A model generated the notes under the pieces. It was not told the origin of the DNA. It saw nothing but the letters and a program-made list of their open reading frames with translations, and made no database searches. 64,000 nt of DNA from Spirosoma fluviale (lineage in GTDB: Bacteria > Bacteroidota > Bacteroidia > Cytophagales > Spirosomataceae). Positions 27,552 through 36,331 of the stretch are shown in pieces. The translations under genes and the position numbers were made by a program. Each line of letters starts with the position of its first letter. Position 1 is the stretch's first letter. The DNA lies in assembly GCF_900230225.1 (NCBI RefSeq), contig NZ_OCNH01000002.1, forward strand, positions 1,336,793-1,400,792, in the 5' to 3' direction.

Positions 27552-30500
27552 CTAGTTTTTACTGATCGTGGTAGGAAAGCAGTTTGGCGACGGACATGCG
27601 CAACTCACTGGAGCGGTATACTGCGCATCATCGCTGCCGCAACCGGGCAGGGTGACCGTCAGCGTATGCACCGTTCCGTCCGAGGTTAAGCCCGGTAGGG
27701 TGAATGGTACATCTGTATCCGTCGCTTTAATGGTTATCGTTGTCGCTATCGTACCATCCGTAATGGTCGCCGTACCAGCTACCGCGTTCGACAAGGTGAT
27801 CGTACCCGTTACGGTATACAGGTTAGTGGCCTGTACGCATTCACCACGTGTGGCTGAAACGCCGATGGTACATGCAGGAGGTGGTGGCGTACAGGAATTT
27901 GGCGCATTGTAGGTTGTGTTGTCCGTATCGCAACCGGGCAAATCAACGCTGATCGTATGCTGCGCCCCGTTGGAGGTTAAGCCCGCCAGGGTAAACGGAA
28001 CCGACGTGGCTCCGGGAGCGATGGTGACGGTTGTCGTTATCGTACCATCTGTAATGGTAGCGTTACCACCGGCGGTTGCATTGACCAGCGTAAGGGTGCC
28101 CGTTACGTCATATTTGTTAGTAGATGGATCGCAGTCTAAGGGGTTAGCATCGATTGTAATGCTACATACACCCGGTTGTGCGCAGGATGGCGGTGCCTGA
28201 TAGGTCGCGTTGTCTGTTGCACAACCCGCCAGCGTGGCAATAACCGTGTGCGTAGCTCCATCGGAGGCTAATCCGGTTAAGGTGAAATTAGCCGATGTGG
28301 CTCCCGCAGCTACGACCACCGTTGTGGTTTTCGTACCATCCGAAATGGTCATGGTACCAGGCGAGACGGTGGTAAAGTTTACCGTACCCGTAATTGAATA
28401 TTTATTCGTGGCAGGGTCGCAATTACCCCTTTGGACGGTAATATCCATTAAGCAGGTAGCGGCATTAAAACCAATATCGAAAGAGTGATTGTTGGCACCG
28501 GCCGCTCCGGTAGTGACCGCTATTTCGGCATTGGACCCAACCAGGCCGGCATCGCTGTCGCGAAGGTCTTCCGTGTTTGTGGTCAAATCCTTCGTTGTCA
28601 GGCTCAGTCCTTTCAGAGGTGTTTGCCCCGTTGGATTATCCACCGTTACCTTGTATGTCGTTAAAGGCTGTAAGTTAACTCCGTATTTAAAGTTAGCGGT
28701 AGATGTACCCGTAGCGTTCGAGAAGATGTAGTTCCCATTAGCATCCGTTACAGCTGTAGTTATAAGGGTACCCGTACTACTTTTCAAGGAAACCGTTACC
28801 CCGGCTATGCCTGGCTCATTAGGATCCTGACGGCCATCGCTGTTGAGATCCTTCCAGACAAGGTTACCAATCTCCAGACTGGACACTTCACATACCGATT
28901 CCGCGCCCGTTAAAGCAAAGGCTTTGGCATCTGTCAGCGAAATACCGCCGGTTGTAACGCCATCATCATAGCCGATGTAGCGGGCCCCTGCGTTACCATT
29001 GCCATCGAGTGGATCCGAAAAGCCGGCCACCAATTCTTTTGTACCGGGCAAAATATACACCCCACCGGTGTGCAGATATGGGTGCGACGTGGTACGGCCA
29101 ATCTCCAGGAACCAGTCCCCACCAGGGCCATCGGCAAGCATGGGTAAATCGTTGTCATTCAGACCGGGCGATTTTGATGGAGAGGTTTTGGCCGCCGATG
29201 TTAAAGGGCCTGCCTTGCCCGCGCTTTCCATGGCCATGGTACCGTCTGCCTTACGGAAGGTTCGGAGCATATACCCCATGTCGCGTTTCGTTTCGGTTGA
29301 GAAAACTTTCCGGTTGGATATACCAATAATGACCGAGCCATAATCGTCGATGGCAATATCATTCACGAATGGCTGTATCTCGCCCGCCGATGATTCGTCC
29401 CCTGTAAACGAATTGCTCCATTTTACGTTAGGCCAGCCGGTTTCCCGCAGGGTTCCGCCTTTATTACCCGACATGGCATAGTCCAGTATGGTAGTCCAGG
29501 CATTGGTTGTCAGATTCATTTTCAGAATTTTCAGCCGTACGTTTGCATTGGTCGACGTAGCGGCATCGCAAACCCCGCCGAGGTAAAGCGAACCGCCATA
29601 GACTTCCAGCGCTGAGGGGCGGAATCGGCCACCGGTACAACTGGCACCCGCCGGCATAGCGATCTCACTGGTTGTTAAACTTGGGTATCCACCGGCGGGT
29701 ATGCTGGCGTACACCACTGAGCTTATATCTACTTTTACGATGGTTCCTTTACCCATATTAACCACATACAGCGTCTTGCCATCTTCGGTCAGGTCCAGAC
29801 CACCTAACCCCAGCTCACCTATGTTATTGCCACCACCAGCTATTGGAAACTGGTTGGTTACGTTGATTGAACTGAGTTTGGTTAATAGTTTAAACCCTTT
29901 GTATGTATTACCGGCACCTGAATAGTCTGCTACGTAAATAGCCGATTTTCCGTCCGGAGCTGGTGGATAGATGGTGGTTTCGGGTGCCGAAACGGTCGAG
30001 AAAAACATCAGCTTATCTTTCGCCCGTGCCCCCATACCCATTGGAATCCCCGATTTCGTATTGTCTTTGATGTCATCGGCGTGTGGGTTAACCTCTTCAT
30101 CCTCTACCGTTGTTTTACGATCTGCTGTATAATCCCAGGAAGCCACTGAAACGATGCTCCCGTTAACGGCCGCGCAACCCGCTACCACCCGAACGGTTTT
30201 ATCGGGATCGCAGACCCCCGGAACATATACCCCCAGATCCGCTGTGGAGCCGGGTTTTACAAACTGAATGGAGGTACTCGACTTCGAACCCTTGGCACCG
30301 TCGTTATAGCCACTCGGTAGGGTAAACTCAATCCGATAGGTGGTACCGGAGGTCAGACCACTGAGGGTATAGCCACCAAGACCACCGGTAAGGTTGGTTG
30401 TAGCGGTCGACTTTACCGTGTTCGTGGCATCGTATGCCTTAACGGTGACGCCCCCGAAGCCTACTTCTTTCGAAGACGTATAAGCACCATCATTGTTACC

Positions 30501-30716
30501 GTCGAAATAAACAACACTGGTAATGGTTGTTTGGGCGCTGGCACTGAGGCTAAACAGGAGTAGAGACAGCACAAGCAGAGCCAGCGTTATGGGCTGGCTG
30601 CTGTTTCTGTTGGTTGCCTGTTGAGCAGACCGGAGCCGCAAACTCTGTCTAGGCAACAGTTGTATGGACCGCTTTGACAATAGCCTCGCCATACTAAGGT
30701 GTACAAGTTGCTTCAT
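27552..30716 (-). CDS. Type A surface protein with three extra C-terminal repeats and NC tail
   Basis: 1054 residues from ATG 30716. A longer frame to 30800 lacks the MKQ start context shared with the genes at 13500 and 16634. Signal segment ends SASAQ near residue 63. Then an SdrD-B-like domain (YFDGNNDGAY), a propeller-like region closely related to the 14286-16634 product ([14 protein letters not shown]), and a second SdrD-B-like domain (VWKDLNSDGRQDPNEP). Three homologous repeats of about 85 residues follow, each with the pattern C-D/V-x-A/P-T-N-x-Y and TITDGTxxTTxxIxxGAT. The end is CPSPNCFPTTISKN. The same roughly 85-residue repeat occurs once in the proteins at 36332 and 40364. Confidence 0.88.
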   Translation of the reverse strand: MKQLVHLSMARLLSKRSIQLLPRQSLRLRSAQQATNRNSSQPITLALLVLSLLLFSLSASAQTTITSVVYFDGNNDGAYTSSKEVGFGGVTVKAYDATNTVKSTATTNLTGGLGGYTLSGLTSGTTYRIEFTLPSGYNDGAKGSKSSTSIQFVKPGSTADLGVYVPGVCDPDKTVRVVAGCAAVNGSIVSVASWDYTADRKTTVEDEEVNPHADDIKDNTKSGIPMGMGARAKDKLMFFSTVSAPETTIYPPAPDGKSAIYVADYSGAGNTYKGFKLLTKLSSINVTNQFPIAGGGNNIGELGLGGLDLTEDGKTLYVVNMGKGTIVKVDISSVVYASIPAGGYPSLTTSEIAMPAGASCTGGRFRPSALEVYGGSLYLGGVCDAATSTNANVRLKILKMNLTTNAWTTILDYAMSGNKGGTLRETGWPNVKWSNSFTGDESSAGEIQPFVNDIAIDDYGSVIIGISNRKVFSTETKRDMGYMLRTFRKADGTMAMESAGKAGPLTSAAKTSPSKSPGLNDNDLPMLADGPGGDWFLEIGRTTSHPYLHTGGVYILPGTKELVAGFSDPLDGNGNAGARYIGYDDGVTTGGISLTDAKAFALTGAESVCEVSSLEIGNLVWKDLNSDGRQDPNEPGIAGVTVSLKSSTGTLITTAVTDANGNYIFSNATGTSTANFKYGVNLQPLTTYKVTVDNPTGQTPLKGLSLTTKDLTTNTEDLRDSDAGLVGSNAEIAVTTGAAGANNHSFDIGFNAATCLMDITVQRGNCDPATNKYSITGTVNFTTVSPGTMTISDGTKTTTVVVAAGATSANFTLTGLASDGATHTVIATLAGCATDNATYQAPPSCAQPGVCSITIDANPLDCDPSTNKYDVTGTLTLVNATAGGNATITDGTITTTVTIAPGATSVPFTLAGLTSNGAQHTISVDLPGCDTDNTTYNAPNSCTPPPPACTIGVSATRGECVQATNLYTVTGTITLSNAVAGTATITDGTIATTITIKATDTDVPFTLPGLTSDGTVHTLTVTLPGCGSDDAQYTAPVSCACPSPNCFPTTISKN

Positions 30717-30841
30717 AATGAATGATTCGAAAAACGATCTGGAGGATTCTATCAAAAGCCACTTGGCATTCTGTAAGCCGCACAAGATGGCGTCACACAA
30801 AAAGTTTCAGTAACCGCATATGCGTGACATAAGGCTTGAGT

Positions 30842-30914
30842 GCAAATGCCGTGCTAAAATGATAGTCGAGTAATGGATTTGGGGATAATCTGCTTAGAAA
30901 AGGAGATGAATGAT
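30842..30914 (-). promoter_or_regulatory. LytTR-like repeats plus promoter box upstream of the 27552-30716 gene (weak repeats)
   Basis: In the gene direction: ATCATTCAT (30914-30906), GCAGATTAT (30893-30885), period 21 bp, gap 28 bp, TAGCACGGCATTTGC (30856-30842). The box is a good match; the 9-mers are the weakest in the set. A further similar 9-mer, CTCGACTAT (30871-30863), lies out of phase. Confidence 0.6.
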
Positions 30915-30981
30915 TAATGTTAGAAATCGGCGGGTGGGTTTTGAGGGCAAATGAGGCCGCTCACTGATCAGTTAAAATCAA

Positions 30982-32565
30982 TTACAACTGACGGGCGATT
31001 CTGATTTTGTCTAGAATGACGGGGCTATTGGGCCGTTTCTGAAGAGCCTTCTCCAATACCTGTAACGCATTACCTCCGTCGCGACGGCGTAGGAAAAAGT
31101 CGCCTATGTGCTCAAAAACCGGGCAGACCAGGCGTGGCGGTTCCTGATAGCCAATGGACTTTTCGAGCCGTAAGGCCTGAAAAAAAGCGGTCTGATCGAG
31201 TGGTTTGGCCGGGTCGATGTTACTGATCCAGCCCGCCAGTTCGGCCTGGGCAATCGTCAGGATTTCCTGTGCCCGTTTAACGCGTTCCTGCTCCGGCGAC
31301 TGGTTGAGCTGCTGTTGCCGGGTATACAATACCTGCCGTGCATTTTCCAGAATGTCCAGTTGAGCGTCGATCCCCGTTGGCTGAGATTCGCTGAGTTGGA
31401 GCATGGCGAGGCAATACGCCCGCAGCCCTTCCTGAAACTGGCGGGCTGTGGCGTTGGTAAAGGGGCGGGCCGCCAGGTAATCGACCGCTTCCTGCCACTG
31501 GCCAAACCGCATATACACCAGCGCGGGCATCACCTGCCCTTCATACATAATCATGAGCATCCCGGACGACTGGCTGCGTTCGGGGTCGGTGGTTACGCCG
31601 GCATACAAATTAGCTACTTCCAGTGCTTTTTTCTGGTTGCCCGTCTCGGCCAGGGCTACGGCCCAGTAGTGCAGGTTGTGCAGGTAATTGTCGTTATTGA
31701 GATACGGGATTTTCTGGCTCTTGTGGTAGGTTTCGTCCTGCTTGTGGGCCTGTTCAAACACACTGGCCGCCTTTTGGTATTGCCCTTGCAGGAAGTACAG
31801 ATGCCCCGGCATGTGCACCGTATGCGATACCCCTCCCGCCAGTTGGCTCAGCGTAGTCGCGTAGGGTATAGCCTCGGCAAAGGCGGGACTAAGCTCCATA
31901 ATGTGGATGTAATAGTGCATCAGGCCAGTATGGGTCGGAAATTGCCGAAGGGCTGTTTCGGTAATTGTCCGGCTCTCGGCCCAGTCGCTGTCGGAGCCGA
32001 AACGCAGCATAATGGCCGCAAAGGCGATGGCTTCGGGGTCGTCCGGGTAGGTCTGGTACAGTTTTCGAAACAGGGGTAAGGATGCCTGTAAACCGTTATC
32101 TGCCAGTGATTGGGCGGTCTGAATAAATTGTTTTTCTTTCGGTGAGGCCGGTAAGCGGAGGGCTTTGTTGAGGGCTGTCTGACGCTGGCGCAGGGCTTCG
32201 GTGCGAGTGCCGGGCAAAGCCATTACCATACCCCAGTACGACATCGCACAGGTACTATCCTGCTTACTTGCCTGCACAAAGGCCCGGTAGGCCTCGAAGT
32301 ACATGAAATCATGGAGCAGGTTTAGTCCCTGATTGAACCAGCGTTGCGCTTCTTTGCTCGTGGTGGTAATGCGCATCTGGCTATTGCCAACGTTGGTGAT
32401 CCACTGTGGGGGCGGCAGTGTGGCTATATAGTCGGCTTCGACCGATACATTCCCGGTACAAAGCGGAACCTGCGTTGGGCCTTCGGCCGTCTGCGCTGGT
32501 TTTTTAGCCGTGCAGGCTACCAGCAGAAAAACGATCCAGAGGGTAGAAGCTATAACTCGTTTCAC
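30982..32565 (-). CDS. TPR-repeat lipoprotein
   Basis: 527 residues starting with GTG at 32565; no ATG is suitably placed. The N-terminus is a lipoprotein signal with lipobox LVAC. The rest is helical with tetratricopeptide-like units, for example AQRWFNQGLNLLHDFMYFEA, QYQKAASVFEQAHKQD and NALQVLEKALQKRPNS near the C-terminus. TPR proteins mediate protein-protein contacts; the partner is unknown. The start is 52 bp from the end of the PL6 gene on the same strand, so co-transcription is likely. Confidence 0.85.
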   Translation of the reverse strand: MKRVIASTLWIVFLLVACTAKKPAQTAEGPTQVPLCTGNVSVEADYIATLPPPQWITNVGNSQMRITTTSKEAQRWFNQGLNLLHDFMYFEAYRAFVQASKQDSTCAMSYWGMVMALPGTRTEALRQRQTALNKALRLPASPKEKQFIQTAQSLADNGLQASLPLFRKLYQTYPDDPEAIAFAAIMLRFGSDSDWAESRTITETALRQFPTHTGLMHYYIHIMELSPAFAEAIPYATTLSQLAGGVSHTVHMPGHLYFLQGQYQKAASVFEQAHKQDETYHKSQKIPYLNNDNYLHNLHYWAVALAETGNQKKALEVANLYAGVTTDPERSQSSGMLMIMYEGQVMPALVYMRFGQWQEAVDYLAARPFTNATARQFQEGLRAYCLAMLQLSESQPTGIDAQLDILENARQVLYTRQQQLNQSPEQERVKRAQEILTIAQAELAGWISNIDPAKPLDQTAFFQALRLEKSIGYQEPPRLVCPVFEHIGDFFLRRRDGGNALQVLEKALQKRPNSPVILDKIRIARQL

Positions 32566-32617
32566 GACGGGCGGGGTGGTTGAAAAATGGGTAATGCCAG
32601 CATGCCAGCGTTGGTCT

Positions 32618-34150
32618 TTATTTGACGAGGCAGGAGCACGAAAGATTCATCCAATTGGGGCCTACATCCATTGGCGACAACCGAAATGATCGTTGCGCCT
32701 GCGCCGTGGTGTGTTCAAAAGCACCCACATCTGGAAGGGCGTCGCGCGTGCGCCCTTCCAGATCAACGGCCGTTGTTGCCAGGTAAGCCGATGTTCCCTG
32801 GCTGAGAATGGGACTGGTGGCCGCTGGCCGATAGAGGGTACCCGTTCCCGTTAAGGCATCCGTGGTTGTCTGGGTAAACCCGCTCATGGTCGTCGTTGAC
32901 CCAACGTAAAAATTGGTCAGGTACGATTTACCAATGGGGGCATCTTCTTCATATACCGCGAGGGTATTTGGCGAACCGGCACCTTTAATGTTATAAATGA
33001 GGTTGTTGGCCAGGGTCAGGTTAAGGGGCTGCGCATAGGGCGTTGAGCGCTTGGCTCCCACCCAGATGCCAGGCCCATTGCAGTTGACAATGGTGTTGAA
33101 GGCAATGAGCGCGTTCTTAACCTGGTAATACCCGTTCAGAGCGGTACCCACCTGCCCATCCATGACCACAATGGGGGCACGCAGGTTGCTGTTGGTGCCG
33201 CCTTCCAGCTCTTCCATGTAATTGTTAATGACCACATGATCTTCGCCAATGACCCGAATGCCGCCCGACAGACCCCGCCCGGTCTTGCCATAAAAGTAAT
33301 TGCCTTCAACCCGGCACCGATTTCCATGCCGTAAGCACATGTGTCCATCGTTGCCGATGAACGTATTGTACCGATAGATGTTGTCGCAGGATTTGTTGGT
33401 AACCACTTCTACTTCCCGCTCGTTGTTCTGAAACAGGTTGTATTCAACGACATTGAAGCCCGGTGAAAAGGAACTGCCGCTGTCGCCCACCCGAATACTC
33501 TCGCCATCGTTGGAGCCGGGCATGGTTCGATAGTCGAACTGATTGTGATGAATCCGGTGGTAGCTGGACGGAGAGGGGTCGCCTGGGGAAAGGCCCGTTT
33601 TGTTATAAATAACCACTATCGTACTGCCCGAATTCGTCTTGCCCTTGAAGAAACAGTTACGGACCTCATTATACGTGCCATAGAGCGTTACCCATTTGTA
33701 ATCGGTGAGGGGATCGGCCGGGTTATAGTTTTGAATAAAGCAATTGGTTAGTATGGAGTGGTTTGTGTTATGGTCGGTTCCGCTCGTTGTTTTGCGAAAC
33801 TGAATAAGATCCTTTCCATCGGCAAGCGTGCTCGGCCCTTCAAAACGAAGGCCATCAACCACCAGATAGGTGCCGCCAATAAAAAGCTGCGATGCGCCCG
33901 TCAGCATGACGTTGCCAGGGATTTGGGCGGTCAGGACAATGGGTTTGGTGGCTGTGCCAAGCGCTGCTGGGGCAAATACCAGCACAGCATCGGTCCAGAC
34001 GCCATTTTGCAGTTTGATCGTGTCGCCCGGTTGAACCTTGGGCATCTGTTGGTTAAACTGAGCAACCGTTCTGACAAGGACCGATGTTCCTTGGGCAACT
34101 AGTGTTGCAACCATACAGCCTGCCAGAAAAACCACCTTAATGTATTTCAT
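32618..34150 (-). CDS. PL6-family polysaccharide lyase (alginate lyase / chondroitinase B type)
   Basis: 510 residues, ATG 34150, signal peptide ending near VAQG. It shows the parallel beta-helix PL6 pattern: an early PGDTIKLQNGVW coil, NHSILTNCFIQNY, and the catalytic block with EREVEVVTNKSCDNIYRYN followed by LRHGNRCRVEGNYFYG. In family enzymes the Lys of NKS and the Arg of LRHG act in beta-elimination, and the Glu residues bind calcium. Likely substrates are alginate or another uronate-containing polymer; specificity cannot be read from sequence. No type IX tail is evident and the tail differs from the NC tail of its neighbours. Possibly in one transcription unit with the haloperoxidase-like gene upstream (243-bp gap, no clear terminator). 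Confidence 0.9.
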   Translation of the reverse strand: MKYIKVVFLAGCMVATLVAQGTSVLVRTVAQFNQQMPKVQPGDTIKLQNGVWTDAVLVFAPAALGTATKPIVLTAQIPGNVMLTGASQLFIGGTYLVVDGLRFEGPSTLADGKDLIQFRKTTSGTDHNTNHSILTNCFIQNYNPADPLTDYKWVTLYGTYNEVRNCFFKGKTNSGSTIVVIYNKTGLSPGDPSPSSYHRIHHNQFDYRTMPGSNDGESIRVGDSGSSFSPGFNVVEYNLFQNNEREVEVVTNKSCDNIYRYNTFIGNDGHMCLRHGNRCRVEGNYFYGKTGRGLSGGIRVIGEDHVVINNYMEELEGGTNSNLRAPIVVMDGQVGTALNGYYQVKNALIAFNTIVNCNGPGIWVGAKRSTPYAQPLNLTLANNLIYNIKGAGSPNTLAVYEEDAPIGKSYLTNFYVGSTTTMSGFTQTTTDALTGTGTLYRPAATSPILSQGTSAYLATTAVDLEGRTRDALPDVGAFEHTTAQAQRSFRLSPMDVGPNWMNLSCSCLVK

Positions 34151-34392
34151 AAATAATGCCCTTTGGTTGTCGGTACCTGCAAACCAGCAGGCTATCGGAT
34201 CGCATACGCGTCATGGAAACGGGGCAAGCCTTTGCCATGTCATATAACCTGACCTGTGATTTATGGAGCAATAGGTATGCCAGACTATAAAATTGACCAG
34301 TCCTGAATCCATACTCCGCCCACTATCCTGTAGCCAATACCAGCAAACACTCGGTTAGCGCGATAAGCGAACGTTGACCAATCTGGGATGGC

Positions 34393-36024
34393 TCATTTCC
34401 AGTGTAACCTGTTGATGTGTTGCCCGATTTTGCGGCCTTCGACCAGCCCCACTTCATTGTCGTAGCGGGTATGAATGCCGCCCATCAGCCGGGATTCGGC
34501 ACATTCGTGGGCGGCTTCCCAAAATGAGGTATACGAGCGGGGTGTAAACAGGGCCTGCTTATACTCGTCTTGCTGCGAGGTGTACCATTTGGGAGCACGA
34601 CCGGCATGGGTGTTGTCAGTAAATGAAAAGTGGTCGCCGTAGAGGTCGGTCAGCACAGTAGCCATAGCGGCCGATTGAGTGGCGTGTCCCGAAAAAAACG
34701 ACGGAAACGGCGGCTCCGGAAAAAACGGAAGCCACCACCCGCCCTCCTCGAAAGACGGGGTATCCGGATGCTGAATAACGGCCCGAATGAACGTCGATGG
34801 GCGTTCGACCAGGTAAGCAAATTTGGTTTTCCAGCAAACAATAAAGGCATCGGCTACGGCCATGCCCACCCGGCAATAGGTCAGGGCCGCTTTTATCAGG
34901 CTGGCATCAGTTTTCCGAATCGCTGCCGTGGCCAGGTTGTACGAATGGCCCGGTGGCGAGCAGGTTTCGTTGGGGTCGTCGCCCCACCACAACACCGTTT
35001 CCCGCTCGGCTTCGGTCAGGGTTCGGCTGCGCAACCACACCAATTTATATTCCTGGTAATACGCGCTGGCCGAGTCGGTTGAGTACGGTAGTGGCCTGAC
35101 CAGGGGCAGTTGGCCATTGAGCGGGGCAAAGGTGCGGTTCTGGCCCCAGGTGGGGTGCATCGGAATTTTTGTCTTCGTTTGCCCAATCAGCGGGGGAGTC
35201 CATAAGCCAGTACCCGCAGGCAGTATGTAGTCTTTCGGGAATATTTGGGTATGGCCATCATAGCCTCCGTCGGACAGCGACCATCGATAGATCTTCTCGG
35301 CCACTGCCCGCCCATAAGCCTCCGAGCGTTTAACGACATCGGGCGGGTTTTGCGCTGCATACACATTGTGGATAGCCGTGGCCAGCGAATCAATACGCTG
35401 CAATTTATTGGTGTAGCCATATAATGCCCTGAGCATATAGGCCTGTCCGGCGTTCAGGGCCAGTTCGGGGCAATAGCGTTGGCTTGCAACAGGGGTTGGC
35501 AGCACCAGCGTATCGCAGAGTTGCCGCGCAATAGACCGGTAGCCCGGCGTGCATCTCACCACGGTTTCATACATGGTAATGCCCAGGTACCCCAACGCCC
35601 GCGACCCATAGGTAGGTGTATTTTTAGGAGCCGTTTTCATGGTTTGCACGGTAAGGTCTGCCCAGGCGGTGGCAACGGCGGCACTCGGCGAGCCACCTTT
35701 CTGAGTGCGTGTTCCATTGGTAGCACCTTGCGCCGGGGCTGTACAGAGTATTCCCTGTCCCATAACCAGGAACAACACCCACCCTACCGCCCGCCGGTTG
35801 GCCGGGTTTGAGTGGGATGGAACGATAGGCCTGCCCTCATAAACCCGGTTTCTGATTGGCAGCACCGCGAGTACCCGCCGGCACAGGTGCGAAAGGGCCA
35901 GCGCGAGCCAGACCGTTACACGACGAAAGCCGATCCACGTTTTTTGGTAAAAAGGCTGATTTGGGTTGGTAGCGTGGCCCGTGGCGGGCTGGCTTCTACC
36001 TAAAGCTGAATACAGGCGTTTCAT
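34393..36024 (-). CDS. Secreted PAP2-superfamily protein, vanadium-dependent haloperoxidase-like
   Basis: 543 residues from ATG 36024 (MKRLYSALG); an upstream TTG at 36108 is less likely. About 75 polar or basic residues precede a hydrophobic segment ending TAPAQG. The fold signatures are PFPSFFSGHATQSAAMATVL and ESRLMGGIHTRYDNEVG, that is SGH and SR-x5-H with a following Asp. In the vanadium haloperoxidase/PAP2 family these bind vanadate or phosphate, and the two His are the axial ligand and acid-base residue. Whether this enzyme oxidises halide or removes phosphate cannot be decided. It carries the island's regulatory module upstream. Confidence 0.88.
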   Translation of the reverse strand: MKRLYSALGRSQPATGHATNPNQPFYQKTWIGFRRVTVWLALALSHLCRRVLAVLPIRNRVYEGRPIVPSHSNPANRRAVGWVLFLVMGQGILCTAPAQGATNGTRTQKGGSPSAAVATAWADLTVQTMKTAPKNTPTYGSRALGYLGITMYETVVRCTPGYRSIARQLCDTLVLPTPVASQRYCPELALNAGQAYMLRALYGYTNKLQRIDSLATAIHNVYAAQNPPDVVKRSEAYGRAVAEKIYRWSLSDGGYDGHTQIFPKDYILPAGTGLWTPPLIGQTKTKIPMHPTWGQNRTFAPLNGQLPLVRPLPYSTDSASAYYQEYKLVWLRSRTLTEAERETVLWWGDDPNETCSPPGHSYNLATAAIRKTDASLIKAALTYCRVGMAVADAFIVCWKTKFAYLVERPSTFIRAVIQHPDTPSFEEGGWWLPFFPEPPFPSFFSGHATQSAAMATVLTDLYGDHFSFTDNTHAGRAPKWYTSQQDEYKQALFTPRSYTSFWEAAHECAESRLMGGIHTRYDNEVGLVEGRKIGQHINRLHWK

Positions 36025-36122
36025 AGCGGGTTCTTTACCGGCTGTGTCTGTAGCATCTTCAGAAAAAACTGCTGTGATAACCCAGTCATCTGATGCTGTA
36101 GCCAGCAATTATTGAGATCGAA

Positions 36123-36195
36123 GCAAAAACTGTGAAAGAAAGGTAACTATTAGGCTAATAGGGGGATAAACTCATTTTAATAGTACACAAACGAC
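36123..36195 (-). promoter_or_regulatory. LytTR-like repeats plus promoter box upstream of the haloperoxidase-like gene
   Basis: In the gene direction: GTCGTTTGT (36195-36187), TGAGTTTAT (36174-36166), period 21 bp, gap 28 bp, TTTCACAGTTTTTGC (36137-36123), 99 bp before ATG 36024. This places the enzyme in the same predicted regulon as the adhesins. The gene-free stretch 36025-36331 contains this and the terminator below. Confidence 0.65.
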
Positions 36196-36249
36196 CATTT
36201 TTCTTGCAATCCGGGCGAGCGCTGGTCGGCCAATTGCCTGAACAATCCA

Positions 36250-36317
36250 GTGTAGCCACAAACCGCTCCGCCCAATGTTCGTTACTGAACGTCGGGCAGA
36301 GCGGTTTGTGGCTACAC
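36250..36317 (-). terminator. Long stem-loop after the 36332-39991 gene
   Basis: A perfect 19-bp outer stem (36250-36268 with 36299-36317) encloses a second imperfect stem. It starts 14 nt past the stop. There is no T-run, so it may be a terminator or an mRNA 3'-end stabiliser. Confidence 0.7.
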
Positions 36318-36331
36318 GGTACTGGTGGCTT

